Assembly: GCA_015680685.1 (NCBI GenBank)
Contig: MNCI01022230.1
Coordinates: 42,326-106,325 of the forward strand
Direction: 5' to 3'
Origin: Gnetum montanum
Lineage: Eukaryota; Streptophyta; Gnetopsida; Gnetales; Gnetaceae
DNA length: 64,000 nucleotides
Shown here: positions 20,703 to 30,849 of the stretch, piece after piece
How positions within the stretch are numbered: position 1 is the stretch's first letter
Layout of the letters: every line of letters starts with the position of its first letter
Notes under the pieces: model-generated
Seen by the model: only the letters and a program-made list of their open reading frames with translations
Told to the model about the DNA's origin: nothing
The model's database searches: none
Position numbers and translations under genes: made by a program

Positions 20703-21300
20703 AGGTTTATACCAAGGTTGACCGACAAGTTACACCCCATGCAACATCTTCTAAAGAAGGGGGTTAACTTCGAATGGACACTCCAATGTCAACAAGCCTT
20801 CGATGACTTGAAGAAGGAACTCTCACACCTCCCAACTCTGCATCTACCACAAAGGGATAAACCCTTCTTTATCTACCTCACCACCTCCAACATATCTTTC
20901 ATGGCACTGCTATGTCAGAAAGGAGATGATGGTTCTGAGATACCGGTGTACTATATGAGTCATGCGCTAATAGCACATGAGGTGAAATACAACGAAGTGG
21001 AGAGAAATTTCCTAGAGTTAGTGTTCGCACTAAAGAAGTGGCGGCATTACCTATTCCGCGATATAACCAACATCATTTTCAAAAGAAATATACTCCAGGC
21101 TATCACTAATAACTTATATGAAAGTAGAAGAATAGCTCAATGGAAGGCAATAACTGTGGAGTTCGATTTATGCTATGTAAGTCAATCATCGACAAAGGGT
21201 CAAGCCATAGCAACCCAACTCACGTTCTCGCTAGTCCATGACCAGGCAACCATAGACCTCGAATTCCTAGATGAATATGTTAGCAATGTCAACATCATCC
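20703..21300 (+). pseudogene. pol: Tat-A RNase H and connection domain
   Basis: Degrades RNA in the RNA/DNA hybrid. It reads RFIPRLTDKLHPMQHLLKKG, FEWTLQCQQAFDDLKKEL, then PFFIYLTTSNISFMALLCQ. This is the gypsy RNase H start, but the first catalytic Asp (usual L.LYLDAS) is replaced by Thr. Then VYYMSHALIAHEVKYNEVER, LALVFALKKWRHYL-like, and LTFSLVHDQ. Open from 20718 through 21350 except for small changes. Confidence 0.8.
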
Positions 21301-21620
21301 CGTCGCATTTTGAAGGCACCTTACATTTTGACGGCACCTCAACTGCATGAGGAGGTAGCGCCACTGCCATAATCACGTTCCCTTCTAGGGAAATGCATTC
21401 ATACGCTTATCAGTTTGTGTTCCCTTGCACCAACAACGTGGTAGAATACGAGGGGCTACTCAGAGGCCTCTTAACTTCCCAAGCACTGCACATACAACAC
21501 ATGGCAATCCGGGGAGATTCAAAACTAGTCATGAATCAAATCACTGAGGTCTATGCTTGCAAAAGCTATGCACCTTCAACCCTACTATGACCTAGCAAAA
21601 ATCTTTCTTAAGAAATTCAC
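21301..21620 (+). pseudogene. pol: Tat-A second (archaeal-type) RNase H
   Basis: A duplicate RNase H typical of the Tat lineage. It reads LHFDGTSTA, a stop, GGSATAIITFPS, then FPCTNNVVEYEGLLRGLLTS and IRGDSKLVMNQITEVY. The D, E (VEYEG) and D (RGDS) metal ligands are visible. Stop at 21348; a frameshift near 21560 breaks the C-terminal end. This domain is the main reason for placing the element in Tat/Ogre. Confidence 0.85.
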
Positions 21621-23028
21621 AACCACATATGTGCAACACATGCACTGTGGAAGACACCTTAGCTACCCTTACGTTAAACATTCCATCACATTCCTTGGTG
21701 AACTTGCCAACCTCAATTATAGAATGCCCAGAGCCTATCACTCAAGTGGAACACATGGCATCTATCCATGTAGTAGATATCCAAGAATGGTATGCCAACA
21801 TTAAAACTTATCTATAACATGGCGAACCCCCAGGTGGATTAACATCTGCCCAGAGAGATGCAATCTGTAAGCATGCCTGACAATATGTGCTCATGGGAAA
21901 TGACGCCTTGTGTCGACGCACCTACGATGGGATATTGCTAGCATGTGTGGGTGGCGAGCAAGCATAGAAGGTAGTTAATGAGGTACATAAGGGGTTGTGT
22001 AGTGGACACATAGCACCCAGGGCTATGGCTACCAAAATTAGATGCCTAGGGTACTACTGGCCCCACATGGAACGTTACTACCTATCGAAATTCAAGACAT
22101 GTGACACGTGCCAGAGATACACAAATATCATACATGTCTCACCTACAGATCTACATCCAACGCAAATCATGTGGCCCTTCCAATGATTGGGATTAGAACT
22201 CATAGGGCCTATCACGCCTAAGTCCTCCATGGGACATAACTTCATTATCACCACCACTAAGTATTTTACCAAGTGGGTGGAAGCCATTCCCTTGAGGAAA
22301 ACGATGTCTCAGCAAATCTTCCATTTCATCCTCAACAACATTGTAATAAGGTTTGGGCTTCCAATGACTATTGTGATCGAAAATGGACCACAGTTTAGTA
22401 GTACGAAAACCTGAACCTTCTATAGCAATCTAGGCATTAAACAATCATTTTCTCCCCTTATTATCCACAGGCGAACGAGCAAGTGGAGGCTACAAATAAG
22501 TCCATCATCAACTTGCTGAAGCAAATTCTTAACAATAGTAAGAGGCGGTGGCACAAGAAAATCCTCTATATCCTCTGGGCCTACAGAATGATGTGCAGAA
22601 ATGTAACGCGTAAGACCCCTTACAGTCTTGTTTATGGATCTAAAGCTGTATTGCCTCTTGAGTTGTAGGTACCCTCACTCCGAATGATTCTCGTGGATGT
22701 CATGAGTGAAGCCTAGAACAACGAGTCACGAACCATTGACCTCGACTCAATGGAGGAGGAGCACATGCAAACACTGATATGCATCAAGCACTACCAAAGA
22801 AAGTAGCAGCAGAAGCACCATGTAGATTTGCATCGATAGCGAGTGTAGAAGGGAGACCTCATCCTCAAGGCTATTTGTGAGCATGTGAGAAAATTCTCAG
22901 TGAACTGGGAAGGTCCTTACGTGGTCACTAAAGGCTTTGGAAATGGAGCCTTCAAGTTGGTGGACATGAACGGCAACAAGTTCGCCAACCTGGTGAATCA
23001 CTCATACATCAAGTTGTACTACGTTTGA
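21620..23028 (+). pseudogene. pol: Tat-A integrase and C-terminal domain
   Basis: Inserts element cDNA. The HHCC zinc region is VNEVHKGLCSGHIAPRAM..GYYWPHM then CDTCQRY. The core has LGLELIGPI (catalytic Asp now Glu), YFTKWVEAIPLRKT, IENGPQF (second Asp also Glu) and QVEATNKSIINLLKQ (Glu kept). Then WAYR, TPYSLVYGSKAVLPLEL and the C-terminal KGDLILKAICEHV, KFSVNWEGPYVVTK, LYYV and stop TGA at 23026-23028. Stops at about 22185, 22413 and 22668. With two of three DDE residues changed it cannot be active. Confidence 0.85.
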
Positions 23029-23040
23029 AGCACAATTGTA

Positions 23041-23400
23041 ATGAGCACAATATGCTGCGATGATAAACTGGCAATTGCACCAAGTAGTGTCTACAATGAT
23101 GATAAACTAGTGGCATCGAGCAGTTTTTGTGATGACGTTAAACTGGCGGCAACCATCCGCTACGACGATAAATTGGTAATCACACCAAGCAGTGTCTGCA
23201 ATGACGATAAACTAGTGGCATCAAGCAGCATCTGCTACAATGTTAAATTGGTGGCAACCATCCGCTATGACGTAAAACTAGCACTGCTAGTCCACTATGA
23301 CTATAAATTAACGGCAGCCATTTGCTACGATGTTAAACTGGCATGTACACTCTACTAGGACCTTAAAATAGCACATGGTCTACCAAGACCTTAAACTGGG
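23041..23400 (+). repeat. Short-period array after integrase (Tat-A)
   Basis: Copies of about 43-45 bp built on 'GATGATAAACTGGCA..' and 'GACGTTAAACTAG.GGCA..', alternating in a dimer of about 87 bp. The 105-codon frame at 23041-23358 is a translation of the repeat. Tat-B has a larger version at 39131-39710. Confidence 0.85.
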
Positions 23401-23599
23401 TTTGTGTTGCATCCCCAGCATTCACCAACACCAAATACACATCGAACGAGTGGGCACGGTGCCGACGTGTGGGTGGGACGTTGCAGCTCTGGAATGCGGT
23501 TCACGACGCACTGGGAACAGGGTCTAGAATACATACGATGCCCCACCCTTGGCACCATGCTGACCCTTTGAAGATGTCGTATGGCATCACACTAGCCCT

Positions 23600-23923
23600 T
23601 TGGACCTACCATCACCATGGCTCATCACCTTGACAGTGGTTCCTAAGCTAGTTCCTGCATCTGGAGTTCCAGTAGTATTGTGGCCCAGCCACAATATTAT
23701 TACTCTGCAGGCCCTTGCCAACGCCTTGGCTAGCATAACGTTTAGCTATGTGGTAGCTGATCCCATAGATAAAATGAGAATGCATGCCTTTGGTAGGGAT
23801 TCTAGTGCATTTGCACCCACAACAACTTTCGGCACCTCGAAGGCTAGCTCCTTCGTGTCAGTGCTATCAAAGCCGCTGCTAGCCTTCCTGCTTTGGACAT
23901 CGCACACCAGTGATGTTGCCTAA
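23600..23923 (+). CDS. Conserved 3' open segment, function unknown (Tat-A)
   Basis: A 107-codon open frame matching the one at 39939-40232 in Tat-B: LTVVPKLVPASGVPVVLWPS, then HNIITLQ, VADPIDKMRMHAFGRDS and SSFVSVLSKPLL. Similarity runs across the full length. It lies downstream of integrase, where Tat elements are usually non-coding. It may be a worn extra gene or simply conserved 3' untranslated DNA; a minus-strand frame (23879-24103) is also conserved, so coding status is unproven. Unrecognised family. Confidence 0.25.
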   Translation: MDLPSPWLITLTVVPKLVPASGVPVVLWPSHNIITLQALANALASITFSYVVADPIDKMRMHAFGRDSSAFAPTTTFGTSKASSFVSVLSKPLLAFLLWTSHTSDVA

Positions 23924-24416
23924 GCATTTCAACAATGCTAGTAGCCAGTAAGACCTTTGCCCCTGTGGGCACGTCTTGCTACAACAGAAAATGCTACAGC
24001 GTTGCGAAGCAAGTGCCTCAGCTAGCTTAGCTACGTTAGAGTGCAAATTCCATGATGTGTGTAATGCAAATCGCCATGTGGAAAGCATTTGTAGGTAGGT
24101 CAAAACTCTTCAAGGATGTAACGCAACTCATCCTGCGAAGGAAATACTTGTCCTACGAGAGGTTGAAGAACAACGCCAGCCAAAGATGAAAACATAGATG
24201 AGTCCCTCAGAGCACTCTGATGAGGGACTCTACTAAAAATCATCTTTGCTCTCTACCTTAACCTTTGCAAAACCAATGTAACACTCTCAAGTGGGGCCAA
24301 TCGACGTCTCGACACTCACTAAGAAACAACCTTAGTATTTTACCTGTGGTAGTGTTTCGAATTCTTTGTCAATGTCTCTCGAGCCCATCCTCCAGACGTC
24401 AACAAAGATGGGCCAA
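23924..24416 (+). other. 3' untranslated region and polypurine tract (Tat-A)
   Basis: Aligned in both Tat elements (CGTCTTGCTACAACAG, ATGTAACGCAACTCATCCTG, GAGTCCCTCA). It ends ACGTCAACAAAGATGGGCCAA, the polypurine tract directly before LTR3. No other feature seen. Confidence 0.6.
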
Positions 24417-26065
24417 TGAAACACCCCAAAAAATTTGAAGTCATTCTTGCTTCACGAGGCCTGACAATTCACGCAGCACCACAGTAGTTCTTCAGGAGGA
24501 GAATTTTCTGAGTTTAGGCTGGCTAGTTTGGCAAATTTTCTACTTTAGGTGAAAATAGACTTTACAGATCATTCTTCTTGTGCACCTAAGTAGTGTGCCG
24601 AGCCAAAAATCTACTCAAAAATGACACATGGAGTTGGCAGCAGCATTCTGGAAGCACAAAATAGTTCAGCAAGTTTTCTAAGTCACGGGGTCTGCTACGC
24701 TATGCTACACCTCGCTATGTAGCGTAGAAAGCTTCAGAAGATGATTGCAGAACGAAGCGTGACACTATGCTACGCTACGTTACATAGTGTAGCATGACAA
24801 TAGCTTCACAACCAATCCTCACATCCAATTTTAAGTCCTTCAACAATGTCCCTTTCCGTCAGGAAGTGGCGGACCATGTCCACTGCTATGCTACACTGAG
24901 CTACATGGTGCAGCGAGGCATAGCAATCCTGTAGAGGAGATAGGAGGCAGCTCAAAGGGTAGAAACAACGAAGTTCATAAGTCTTGCACTGCAGGAAGCA
25001 AAGTTTGCAAATTGGCAAAGCTTTTGTGACTAAGGCCAGTTGCTACGCTATGTAGCATAGCATAGTGTAGCAAGCATGCAACATACATATAGCGGAACAC
25101 ACGACAAGTTACTACGCTACACCAAGCATGCTACACTACAAAGCACAGCAGGGCATGCGGGTGGTTATGCAACATCAATGCACTTCACCTAATTAGACCA
25201 TTGGCACATGTCTCCAGACGTTGATGGTGTAATTATGGCATGGCAAGCGCATAGTTATGGCATGGCAGGCTCACATTACAATGGTCATGCAAGTTCAACG
25301 GACATGCATGGCACATGCAGCATAGACAAGTCAACGTGGGCCCAGGGTATGTTGTGTCCAAACTACCCCTTTTTGCATGCCCTTGGTCCTATAAATACCC
25401 CAACGAGTAGCATTCAAAGGGGTTTGAATTTTTTTTAACAAGGAGCATTCAGAAAGTTCAAAGATTTTCTCATTTCTTCATCTTTCCCACTCTCTTGCAC
25501 TTAAGTTCTCTCTCTGGCACATTATAACATCAAACATTGTAAGCTTTCTGTTTGACACTGCAAACAGTTAGCATTTTAGCTGACATTTTGTTCCGTTCCC
25601 TTTCTACCATCTTGGTGGAATCCCTGCATTGTCAGTGCCCAAGGTCGCACCCAAGCGTACAACCTATTTTGCTCTACATGTCTTGGTTACTCTCGGGATC
25701 TATGCACTCCACCACGCTGAGTAACTGACTGTATCCAGCCCGACAGAGCAAGCTTGTAGCTTCGGAGCAGTGCATTTTTATAACTATATTATATCTTATT
25801 TCCTGCTTAGTGTCGCATTTTTGCACTATTTTTTCTACTTTATTTACCCTTAAGCATTACTTCGTGCTTTCATTTCTGTTTCCAAATCATACGTTTCAAA
25901 AGGCTATATAGATGTCGATTAAGTCCCTATCTGATTGACCAGACTGTTCAGGGCACCCCATATCTGCACACACCCAACATGACCCTCCCATGGGTACAGG
26001 GTCAAAACTGTCATGCCCATGGATCCCTTGGTGTTTTCTATCCGTCGACATTTTCAGTCACTACA
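24417..26065 (+). repeat. LTR3: 3' LTR of Tat-A
   Basis: Starts TGAAACACCCC and ends CAGTCACTACA, 1649 bp. TATAAATA at 25390-25397. GCTACGCTATG inverted repeats at 24690-24800 and 25040-25150. Subtype words are shared with LTR2. The following AACAC is the target duplication. Open frames at 24806-25018 and 25208-25438 are LTR sequence. Confidence 0.9.
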
Positions 26066-26070
26066 AACAC

Positions 26071-26440
26071 CCTTTTGTGGTTGTTTGCACTTGGTGCAGT
26101 GTAGATCGGTTGCCTCGACGGTTCCTCGGGAGCCCTACAGAACACAATGCCTCTGATCACCAGTTAACTAGCCTATCTTACAGTAGTCTTGCATGTGTTC
26201 TGTATCCCATTGCACATGGTACTGGTCGGTTGCTTCGACGGTTCCTCGGGGACCCTACAAGATGCAAAGCCTTTGATAGCTAGTTAACTTGTCCACCTTA
26301 CAGTTGTCTTGTGTGCATGCTGTACCCTATCACATACTAACGTAAATGTGACACCCTCTCGCGGTTGTTTACGCTTTGTGTGGTATAGATCGGTCACCTC
26401 GATGATTCCCTGGGAGCCCTACAAGACATAAAGTCTTTTG
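26071..26440 (+). repeat. Leader tandem repeats of Tat-B, ~120-bp period
   Basis: Three units with 'GTAGATCGGTTGC', 'GGTTCCTCGGG' and 'GTCTTGCATG' (starts at 26186 and 26306, 120 bp apart), matching the Tat-A leader at 9000-9425. The open frame at 25990-26283 crosses the LTR end and is not a gene. Confidence 0.7.
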
Positions 26441-26499
26441 ATTTCTGTTTGATTGCTTTCCGATTTGTTCTTCCTATTGTAAAAACTACTTAGCTTACA

Positions 26500-28933
26500 A
26501 TGGATTTTTCAACTACCATTGCTAATGCCTTGAATGTGGAGGTTCCCTTCAATGTTCAAGTTCCCATCATGGTGCAAGGCACTACTGGCGCTGAACAACC
26601 ATTGAACTCGATGCTGGAAACACATCGATTCCTCAGAATCCAAAACTAGGGACTTGAGGGATTGGCCCAGCAACATGAGTGTTACAGTTTCCATTGTGAA
26701 AAGGTGTAGGAAAATCTGCCCTTAGACATACATGAACATGAAGAAAAATGGGAAGGAATTTGTTCCTACTCCTGACCTTATCTTACCTTTGACACAGGTA
26801 GACCAAAGGCTTCTAGACCAACTAATCTAATTGGCTAGGCTTAGGGAGCAACAAGACATAGCGTCCAACCAAGACAACGCTTTCTAGGATGGACAGGAGG
26901 AACTTGATTCCCAATCAGACGAGGGAGGTCCAACCAACCCCGTTCCGATCCCTCTTACCCAGTCCTTCTGGGCCAAGCCGTTGTCTATCACAGCTCCCTT
27001 TGTGATTATGCCTATAATTTTGCAACCCACAATTACATCCGCTATGGGTAGCTACGCCAATCCCATGGCGTTTCAACATCCTCTTTCGCTTGTTTCACCT
27101 ATGTCATTTGCAGCTACTATCCGTTTGCAAACTATTCAGTAGTCCATTCCAGTAGCACATCATACGCCAATTGCCACATGTTTGTACCGTGCCTATTTCA
27201 AAATGGTACGTGACTTCTATTTCCATTTCTACATTCACATCTATTCCATCCACTGTGGTGGGCCCTTACCCATCCACATGGTGGGCCTCATTCACCTCTT
27301 CGCCTATTTCACAAGCATCGTAGATGTCTCACTATGTTTACTCTCAAACCCACCAAGCCTTGCATATGGTAAATCCCAACATGGGGCTATGGTCTACGCT
27401 GCTAGTGACACAAGCGGTCCATCCAGTAGTCCAACCCACAGTTGCTTCCCTAACAACACCACCTACCGGGTGGTGGACGACAAAAATAGTACTGCTCATG
27501 GGGGTCATTCCAGCAGTACCACCGATGGGTCATGCCACCACCCCTACCATGCCATAGGTGGGAGCTACCTCCACAGTTCCCCAACCATCTACAATGTCAC
27601 CAAGTCTGGACCAAGCATTCGAGCTCATCTAGACCCTCACTAAGGAAATAAAATGCCTTAAAGCTACTAGGTCTGACATAGTACAAGTCATAGACTTCTA
27701 CCAGGATGACCCCATCATCCCTACAATCCCTGCCTTAACAGTACCCCTAGGGATGCCACTCCCATACTTCATGAAGTATGATGGGGAGGGGGATCCCAAT
27801 GCACATCTTGTTACATTCAGGTCTGAATATTTGCTATTGTAGAAATGGCCACACATGATCATTTGTGTCTTCACCATGTCCTTAGATAGGAAAGCCCTAG
27901 ATTGGTACCACGCGCTTCCACACTCATCTATTTCAACTTTGGAAGAACTCCTGACCTAGTTCATGACATGTTTCAAGTAGAACTTGAAGCCAGAAACCAC
28001 ACTGGATCAGCAGATGAGTGTGAAGCAAGACCCTCTAGAGCCAGTCCAAAAGTTTATCCAGTGTTGGAGTGCAACCCTTAACAAAATTTGCGAGCCCATC
28101 ATGGAGGCCCACTTGCCAGCAGTTTTTAAGGGCATAGTGAACGACTTCATCAAGTGCAAGCTGTACTACCTTGCTCCTCACTCTCTTAGTTAGGCCTTCG
28201 CTCAGACTAAGGGTATACAAAACACAACTGAGGTAAGCAAAGACTCGGCTTACATCACTTACAAAAGGAGCTTCACAAAGAAGGAAAAGGGTAAAGCCCC
28301 AACAACCACAGTGGCCACTGTGGCAACCGAGGCCAAGCCCAAACCTAGCAACAATGGTAGCAAGAATAGCAAGAAACCAGCCATACCTGCAGCTAACCCC
28401 ACACCCAAAAAGGGCCACGTACTTTAACCTGCTATAGCTATGCCTAAGACATTTGCATAACCCAAACCCAACTTTGGGTGCAAATACCACTCAAAGTACA
28501 CCCCACTATCTCTCAAGGCTTTAGAGCTTCTGAAGAAACTACTGGCAGCAGGATACATCCAACACAACTAGATGTTATAAGAAGAAATCGTGAGATATCA
28601 ATGCTACTACGAGCTCATTAGGAACCCCTCTTTGGCCCTAACCAATAAGCCTCCAGTTGCTAGGGGTTTTAGGCTGGATAGGTTTTTTGACAACCACCAA
28701 CAGTGTGGTCACAACACAAATTATTGTTTAGCATTGTAGGATGACATCCAAAGATTAATCAACCAGGGGAAGTTGGTGCTATATGAAAGCAACCCAGTAC
28801 ACCCTGAAAACCAATCTATGTATTTCTACACAGATCCCCTCAACGCCAACAATTTTAGTTACGTAATCAATGCTATCGGCATTGACAGTGACCCTAGGCC
28901 ACCTTGGCAGCCATTCGTGGTCTGTGTGCCTTA
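26500..28933 (+). pseudogene. gag: Tat-B gag, degraded
   Basis: Starts MDFSTTIANALNVEVPFNV at 26500, aligned with Tat-A. After frameshifts between 26700 and 27600 the capsid core is readable from about 27690: DFYQDDPIIP, MKYDGEGDP, DRKALDWYHALP, SISTLEELL, then ETTLDQQMSVKQDPLEPVQK. The nucleocapsid part reads CGHNTNYC then LQDDIQRLI-like (about 28690-28770), a zinc-knuckle-like motif better kept than in Tat-A. The following linker has SDPRPPWQPFVV as in Tat-A, then a stop at 28931-28933. Many single-base stops (for example 27642, 27841, 27957). Confidence 0.78.
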
Positions 28934-29639
28934 ACATACTGCACCAGCACCACCAAAGACTGGTCCAAGCTCACAGTAGCTGTTCATCCTAAGAGTCTCG
29001 CCACAGGCATCCACCTTTGTGCCATTTGTTAGCGGATCCACGTGGCCCCATTCGTTAACACCTCTAGCTCCATTTGTCATCAGGGGGTCGACATCCTCGA
29101 CGGTCCCTATCCCACGCAAAACAACTGAAAAATATTCTCATCCTAAAAAGTGAGAAGTTCTCTTTGCAGATGAGACATAGAAGGGAGGTACCATCCAAGA
29201 TACCCCCAAGTCTACATCTTTGTCCCCTTCATCTGCACCTTCATCACCAAAGATGAATGTGAATACGACCACACAACCTGCACCTCTCTGCCAACAATGG
29301 ACTAAACCTAGATTTGAAGTGACCCCTCCTTGGGAAGTTCATCGTTCGAGATGAGTAGAAGAGGAGTAGAGCATTAAGTAGGGGTTGGCGAAGATCTCTT
29401 GGATGCCCTCACTCACATCAAATAAGCACTAAAATAAAAAAACACTACATTGAGCTTGTACGACCTCATTATGACATCTATCCCACATTGCTAGGCTCTG
29501 ATTCACATGTTGACATCGACTTCGATCAACGAAGACATGCCAGTGGTCGAAGAAGCGATCTACTAAGGCATGCTCCCCTCTGTGCCTGTAGGGCTAGAAC
29601 AGCCTCAACTAACCTTTTGCAACAATGCTATTAGGGAAG

Positions 29640-30295
29640 ATCCTGAATGGGGTCAGGTGACTACGACACCCCTTTTCATCATAATTTGGGTTGGCCAACA
29701 CTGGATCTGAAGTGTACATGTTGATGATGGGGCTACCACGAATGTCATCCCCTTCCTCATTGTGAAAAAGTTGGGCTTGGTCAACCAAATCAAGCCCACA
29801 ACGATGTCATTCTTGAGGTCGTTCAATGGGGCGCGAGTTGTGGTGAAGGGCATAGTTCACATAAACTTCATAGCAGGGGATCAGTTCCCCACAAGTGCAA
29901 CATTCATCATGGTCGAGGAAATGCCTAGGTTTAACCTAATCTTGGGGAGATTATGGTTAGCACAACCTAGGGCTATTTCCTCACCCATACACTAGGAGTT
30001 CCACCTGCCTTACGTAGGTAGAGAAGTGGTGATCCATGGTGATGAAGTAGCAACACAAGAAATTCACAACGTAGGCGTGGAACAAGGCTCAGAAGTCATA
30101 ACTTCTGAGAATGAAGCACCTATCACAGTTTACGCTGACTACCCAGTACAGGTTTTGGCTCAGCAAGCTAATCCCCAAAATGAAAATGCATGGACTAAGT
30201 TACCCTTCCAAGTGGGGGGTGATGATGTAGGCAAAGGCCTTGGTGCAGCACCTCAGCCTTATGTCTCACTCAACCGGCATTGGGTCAGGAACTAG
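29640..30295 (+). pseudogene. pro: Tat-B protease and linker
   Basis: Retropepsin: VHVDDGATTNVIPFLIVKKL then QIKPTTMSFLRSFNGARV, HINFIAGDQFP and FNLILGRLWLAQP. The active-site loop is DDG, as in Tat-A. One stop after SPIH (29993-29995), then a 90-codon frame rich in E, Q and V running to LNRHWVRN, stop at 30293-30295. The 28934-29639 stretch upstream is degraded gag-PR linker with no clean motif. RT does not resume until 36215. Confidence 0.75.
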
Positions 30296-30349
30296 CTTCG
30301 CCTAACGTAGCAACCCCATTGCTTCTTATGCATGCACCGCTCATATGTT

Positions 30350-30680
30350 TCTACGCAATGGCTCGAAACGGCCTAAAACTAGCAATGTGTGATGTCTTGA
30401 AATGACCTAAAACTAGTAATTTTCCTTTACGTATCAGTATTACATTTCACTCAACCTGCTTTGGATCAAGAAGCAGCTGCGCCTGACGTAGCAACCCACC
30501 GCATCCTGCCCACGTACCATCTTTGCGCAAAACTAGTAATGCTACGCTATGGTCAGAAATGGCCTAAAACTAGCATAAGTTACTAGTTAGCCATTGTTCA
30601 AGTTGTTAATGCATCATCCCCTTGGCATATTATGCAATGGCTTGAAACAGCTTAAAACTAGCACACGAAAACATGAATAT
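30350..30680 (+). repeat. Residual CCTAAAACTAGCA repeats after protease (Tat-B)
   Basis: A few worn units with 'GGCCTAAAACTAGCA' (30370, 30560, 30650) and one duplicated stretch resembling the protease end ('TTGGATCAAGAAGCAGC' at 30460 compared with 30279). It corresponds to the longer 76-bp array in Tat-A. Confidence 0.6.
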
Positions 30681-30849
30681 TTTATACAAAGAGCAGCATG
30701 TATGCAAGGCACATGTCAGTGTAGAATGAATTCCTATATCATAAAATCTTCTTTTCCTTATTCAAAACTGTTGTCTTTTGAACAATGTTTGCAAAACTTC
30801 TTACATAAATATTAAAATTTCCAAAATTCGAAAAAAAAATCCCATGTGG

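Larger units (their letters stand above)
7268..26065 (+). mobile_element. Tat-A: Ty3/gypsy Tat/Ogre-type element (inner)
   Basis: Bounded by LTR2 (7268-8907) and LTR3 (24417-26065), which share subtype-specific words absent from LTR1/LTR4 (such as GAACGAAGCG). The target duplication is GACAC at 7263-7267 and AACAC at 26066-26070. The joined flanks recreate the Tat leader: '..ATGTGACAC' + 'CCTTTTGTGGTTG' reads as in Tat-A's own leader near 9000. So A inserted into B, 102 bp after B's 5' LTR. Total length is 18.8 kb. It carries the full integrase region that B has lost, but has numerous stops throughout gag and pol. Confidence 0.9.

Noticed and set aside
24806-25438. Short open frames in LTR3 as genes
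   Set aside because: Same frames recur at matching places in the other LTR copies only as part of U3; no start context or domain.
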